From positions 113,849 to 177,848 of the forward strand of contig NZ_JACJPX010000008.1 in assembly GCF_014696315.1 (NCBI RefSeq): 64,000 nt of DNA, in the 5' to 3' direction. The notes beneath the pieces are model-generated. The model had not been told where the DNA came from, did no database searches, and saw nothing but the letters and a program-made list of their open reading frames with translations. This document shows, piece by piece, positions 62,910 to 64,000 of this stretch (position 1 is the first letter of the stretch; the number at the start of each line of letters is the position of its first letter). The translations under genes and the position numbers were made by a program. This stretch comes from Calothrix membranacea FACHB-236. Lineage in GTDB: Bacteria > Cyanobacteriota > Cyanobacteriia > Cyanobacteriales > Nostocaceae.

Positions 62910-63401
62910 TTACGCTTCTTGTTTCCAGCAACAATTTAATAGCGCACCGCCTGCGATTAACTTCACTAATTCCAAAACCCAATAACTGCCGTGGAGCAAA
63001 TTCATTGATGTGGGAATAGTAGTCTCAGCATCAAACGCATTGAGATGAATTGCGATCGCACTCATCTGTGGAGTTAAAAAATAGGTATTTAGCAAAGCTA
63101 TAGCTAGCAAGATCACAGACAAAACAAGACCATTACGCCGCCAGTTAACTTGGGTTTTGCTCAAAGCGAGTACGCCAGTTAATACTACAGCAGCAGACAA
63201 TAATTCCACGCGATTAAAATTCCAAAAAATCGCATAGCCAACTGTAGAAAAACTTGCCTGGGTCATCATGCCAGAAATATAAAGGCTAGGCATAATTACC
63301 CAATCTAAAAGCAAGCTAGCACTCAGCCAAAAGCCGAGAGTCAATAAGACAGCAGGCCGCCAAAAGGACTGCTTGAAGTGAGAGTTAGAAAGAGTATGCA
63401 T
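62910..63401 (-). CDS. DUF4149-like four-helix membrane protein
   Basis: 163 residues with four hydrophobic segments: PAVLLTLGFWLSASLLLDWVIMPSLYI, FNRVELLSAAVVLTGVLALS, GLVLSVILLAIALLNTYFLTPQM and GSYWVLELVKLIAGGALLN. The pattern of P at the end of helix 1-2 and T-x-x-L-T-P-Q after helix 3 resembles DUF4149. Function unknown. The C-terminal Cys-Cys is unusual. Monocistronic. Confidence 0.75.
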   Translation of the reverse strand: MHTLSNSHFKQSFWRPAVLLTLGFWLSASLLLDWVIMPSLYISGMMTQASFSTVGYAIFWNFNRVELLSAAVVLTGVLALSKTQVNWRRNGLVLSVILLAIALLNTYFLTPQMSAIAIHLNAFDAETTIPTSMNLLHGSYWVLELVKLIAGGALLNCCWKQEA

Positions 63402-63467
63402 AAGAATAATTGCTGTGTTGTATTCTTAGTTTCCCTCTCTAGGCATAACTTTGACAACAGTTATCAA

Positions 63468-64000
63468 CTATCCTTTACAAACTAATAGCGACTTGTGACA
63501 AAAAAGATAACAGTTGTTGAGTTTTATTGCTGATCCCTCTTTTGTTACCTTCGGGAAAGAAAAATAGAGATGAAGACTATTACTTTTACTGATTTGGTAA
63601 TATCTCAAGCGACGGCGTTGACCAAAAATGATTTCTCGGAGATAACGAGTTTCTGTTTGACGGTGTGAAAGCTTTTACTCATAAGCTTTCCAGGAGTTAT
63701 AACGTTTCCGACTTCCGGGCGGCATCAATACACCATGATTTGAGCGAATTGCCACAACAAATTCTAAATTTAACTTTTCTAATACCCTAATAACATCTCC
63801 ACTCTCTCCATAAAGACTATCTGCCAATACCAATTTGATTTTCAAACCCATCTCTTTTATTTCTTGAATTATTTCCACCGCTATTTGTGGTTTAGTTTTA
63901 TATTTATCTCCTGCTTGAAGTCTATTTTTAGGTTTAAATATTTGAAATATCAATGGATAAGTGATCCCATCTACTACTCCATAGGCATTTACTGATACTA
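63468..64000 (-). pseudogene. Decayed IS701-type transposase, cut by the window edge
   Basis: Minus-strand reading from the edge gives VSVNAYGVVDGITYPLIFQ, IKLVLADSLYGESGDVIRVL (DDE second Asp), VVAIRSNHGVLMPPGSRKRYNSWKAYE, then an in-frame TAA at 63675-63677, after which the same frame goes on as RQTETRYLREIIFGQRR and RYYQISK to about 63585, as in intact IS701/IS4-type transposases. Homology fades after that. So the gene has a premature stop and probably a lost C-terminus. No inverted-repeat end was identified in the window. Confidence 0.8.

Noticed and set aside
62745..62939. 64-residue plus-strand frame before the DUF4149 gene
   Set aside because: Crosses C-rich repeats and overlaps the end of the opposite-strand gene; no support.

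Overview
The window reads as chromosome of a filamentous, probably heterocyst-forming (Nostocales-type) cyanobacterium. This rests on frequent HIP1 octamers (GCGATCGC), a beta-carboxysome operon, CO2-uptake NDH-1 subunits, a PSII-associated S4 protein, a Ccs1/CcdA cytochrome c maturation pair, NifJ, and many heptameric tandem repeats (STRR type) and small dispersed palindromes between genes. No rRNA or tRNA gene and no CRISPR array was seen.

Layout. 0-6 kb: small housekeeping genes (GNAT, PSII S4 protein, SDR) and ccdA-ccs1. 6-13 kb: a heme-oxygenase-fold protein, then a large STAND regulator (LuxR-type HTH, NB-ARC, 14 WD40 repeats) overlapping a glutamine-amidotransferase-like hydrolase, with a divergent set of small genes that includes a 2-TM protein resembling the cyanobacterial TRADD-N-associated membrane domain. 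13.5-17 kb: nifJ. 17.5-28.7 kb: an inorganic-carbon island, cupB-ndhD4-ndhF4 on the minus strand facing away from ccmK2-ccmK1-ccmL-ccmM-ccmN-ccmO and a LysR regulator on the plus strand. The NDH-1 module hydrates CO2 to bicarbonate, the Ccm proteins build the carboxysome that uses it, and the LysR protein plausibly senses carbon status. CcmM carries a well-formed internal ribosome binding site and GTG start for the short Rubisco-binding isoform.

28.9-38 kb: MuiA-like, Uma2, EEP phosphatase, mnmE, SDR, four-helix-bundle protein, a JAMM protease next to a MoeB-rhodanese adenylyltransferase, then a dense run of palindromic repeats and a 12-unit, 21-bp tandem array. 38.4-42.2 kb: a translationally coupled pair, a P-loop ATPase and a protein with a degenerate STAND-like N-terminus followed by a long, nearly identical TPR array. 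This is the best candidate for an undescribed sensor or conflict module. 42-50 kb: a secreted nuclease, aldo-keto reductase, DUF697-type GTPase, a RelE/ParD toxin-antitoxin pair, an exported TPR-CHAT protein and a ComFB protein. 50-64 kb: a small membrane protein with a possible sRNA downstream, glycosyltransferase, EgtD-like methyltransferase, arylamine N-acetyltransferase, a membrane WD40 protein, cytochrome b561-like protein, an Hsp70 homologue, uvsE, an SbcD-like exonuclease and, at the right edge, a decayed IS701-type transposase.

Repeats are a theme of the window. Heptameric repeats sit directly after several stop codons, supply the stop codon of the SbcD-like gene, and appear inside nifJ and mnmE as in-frame insertions.
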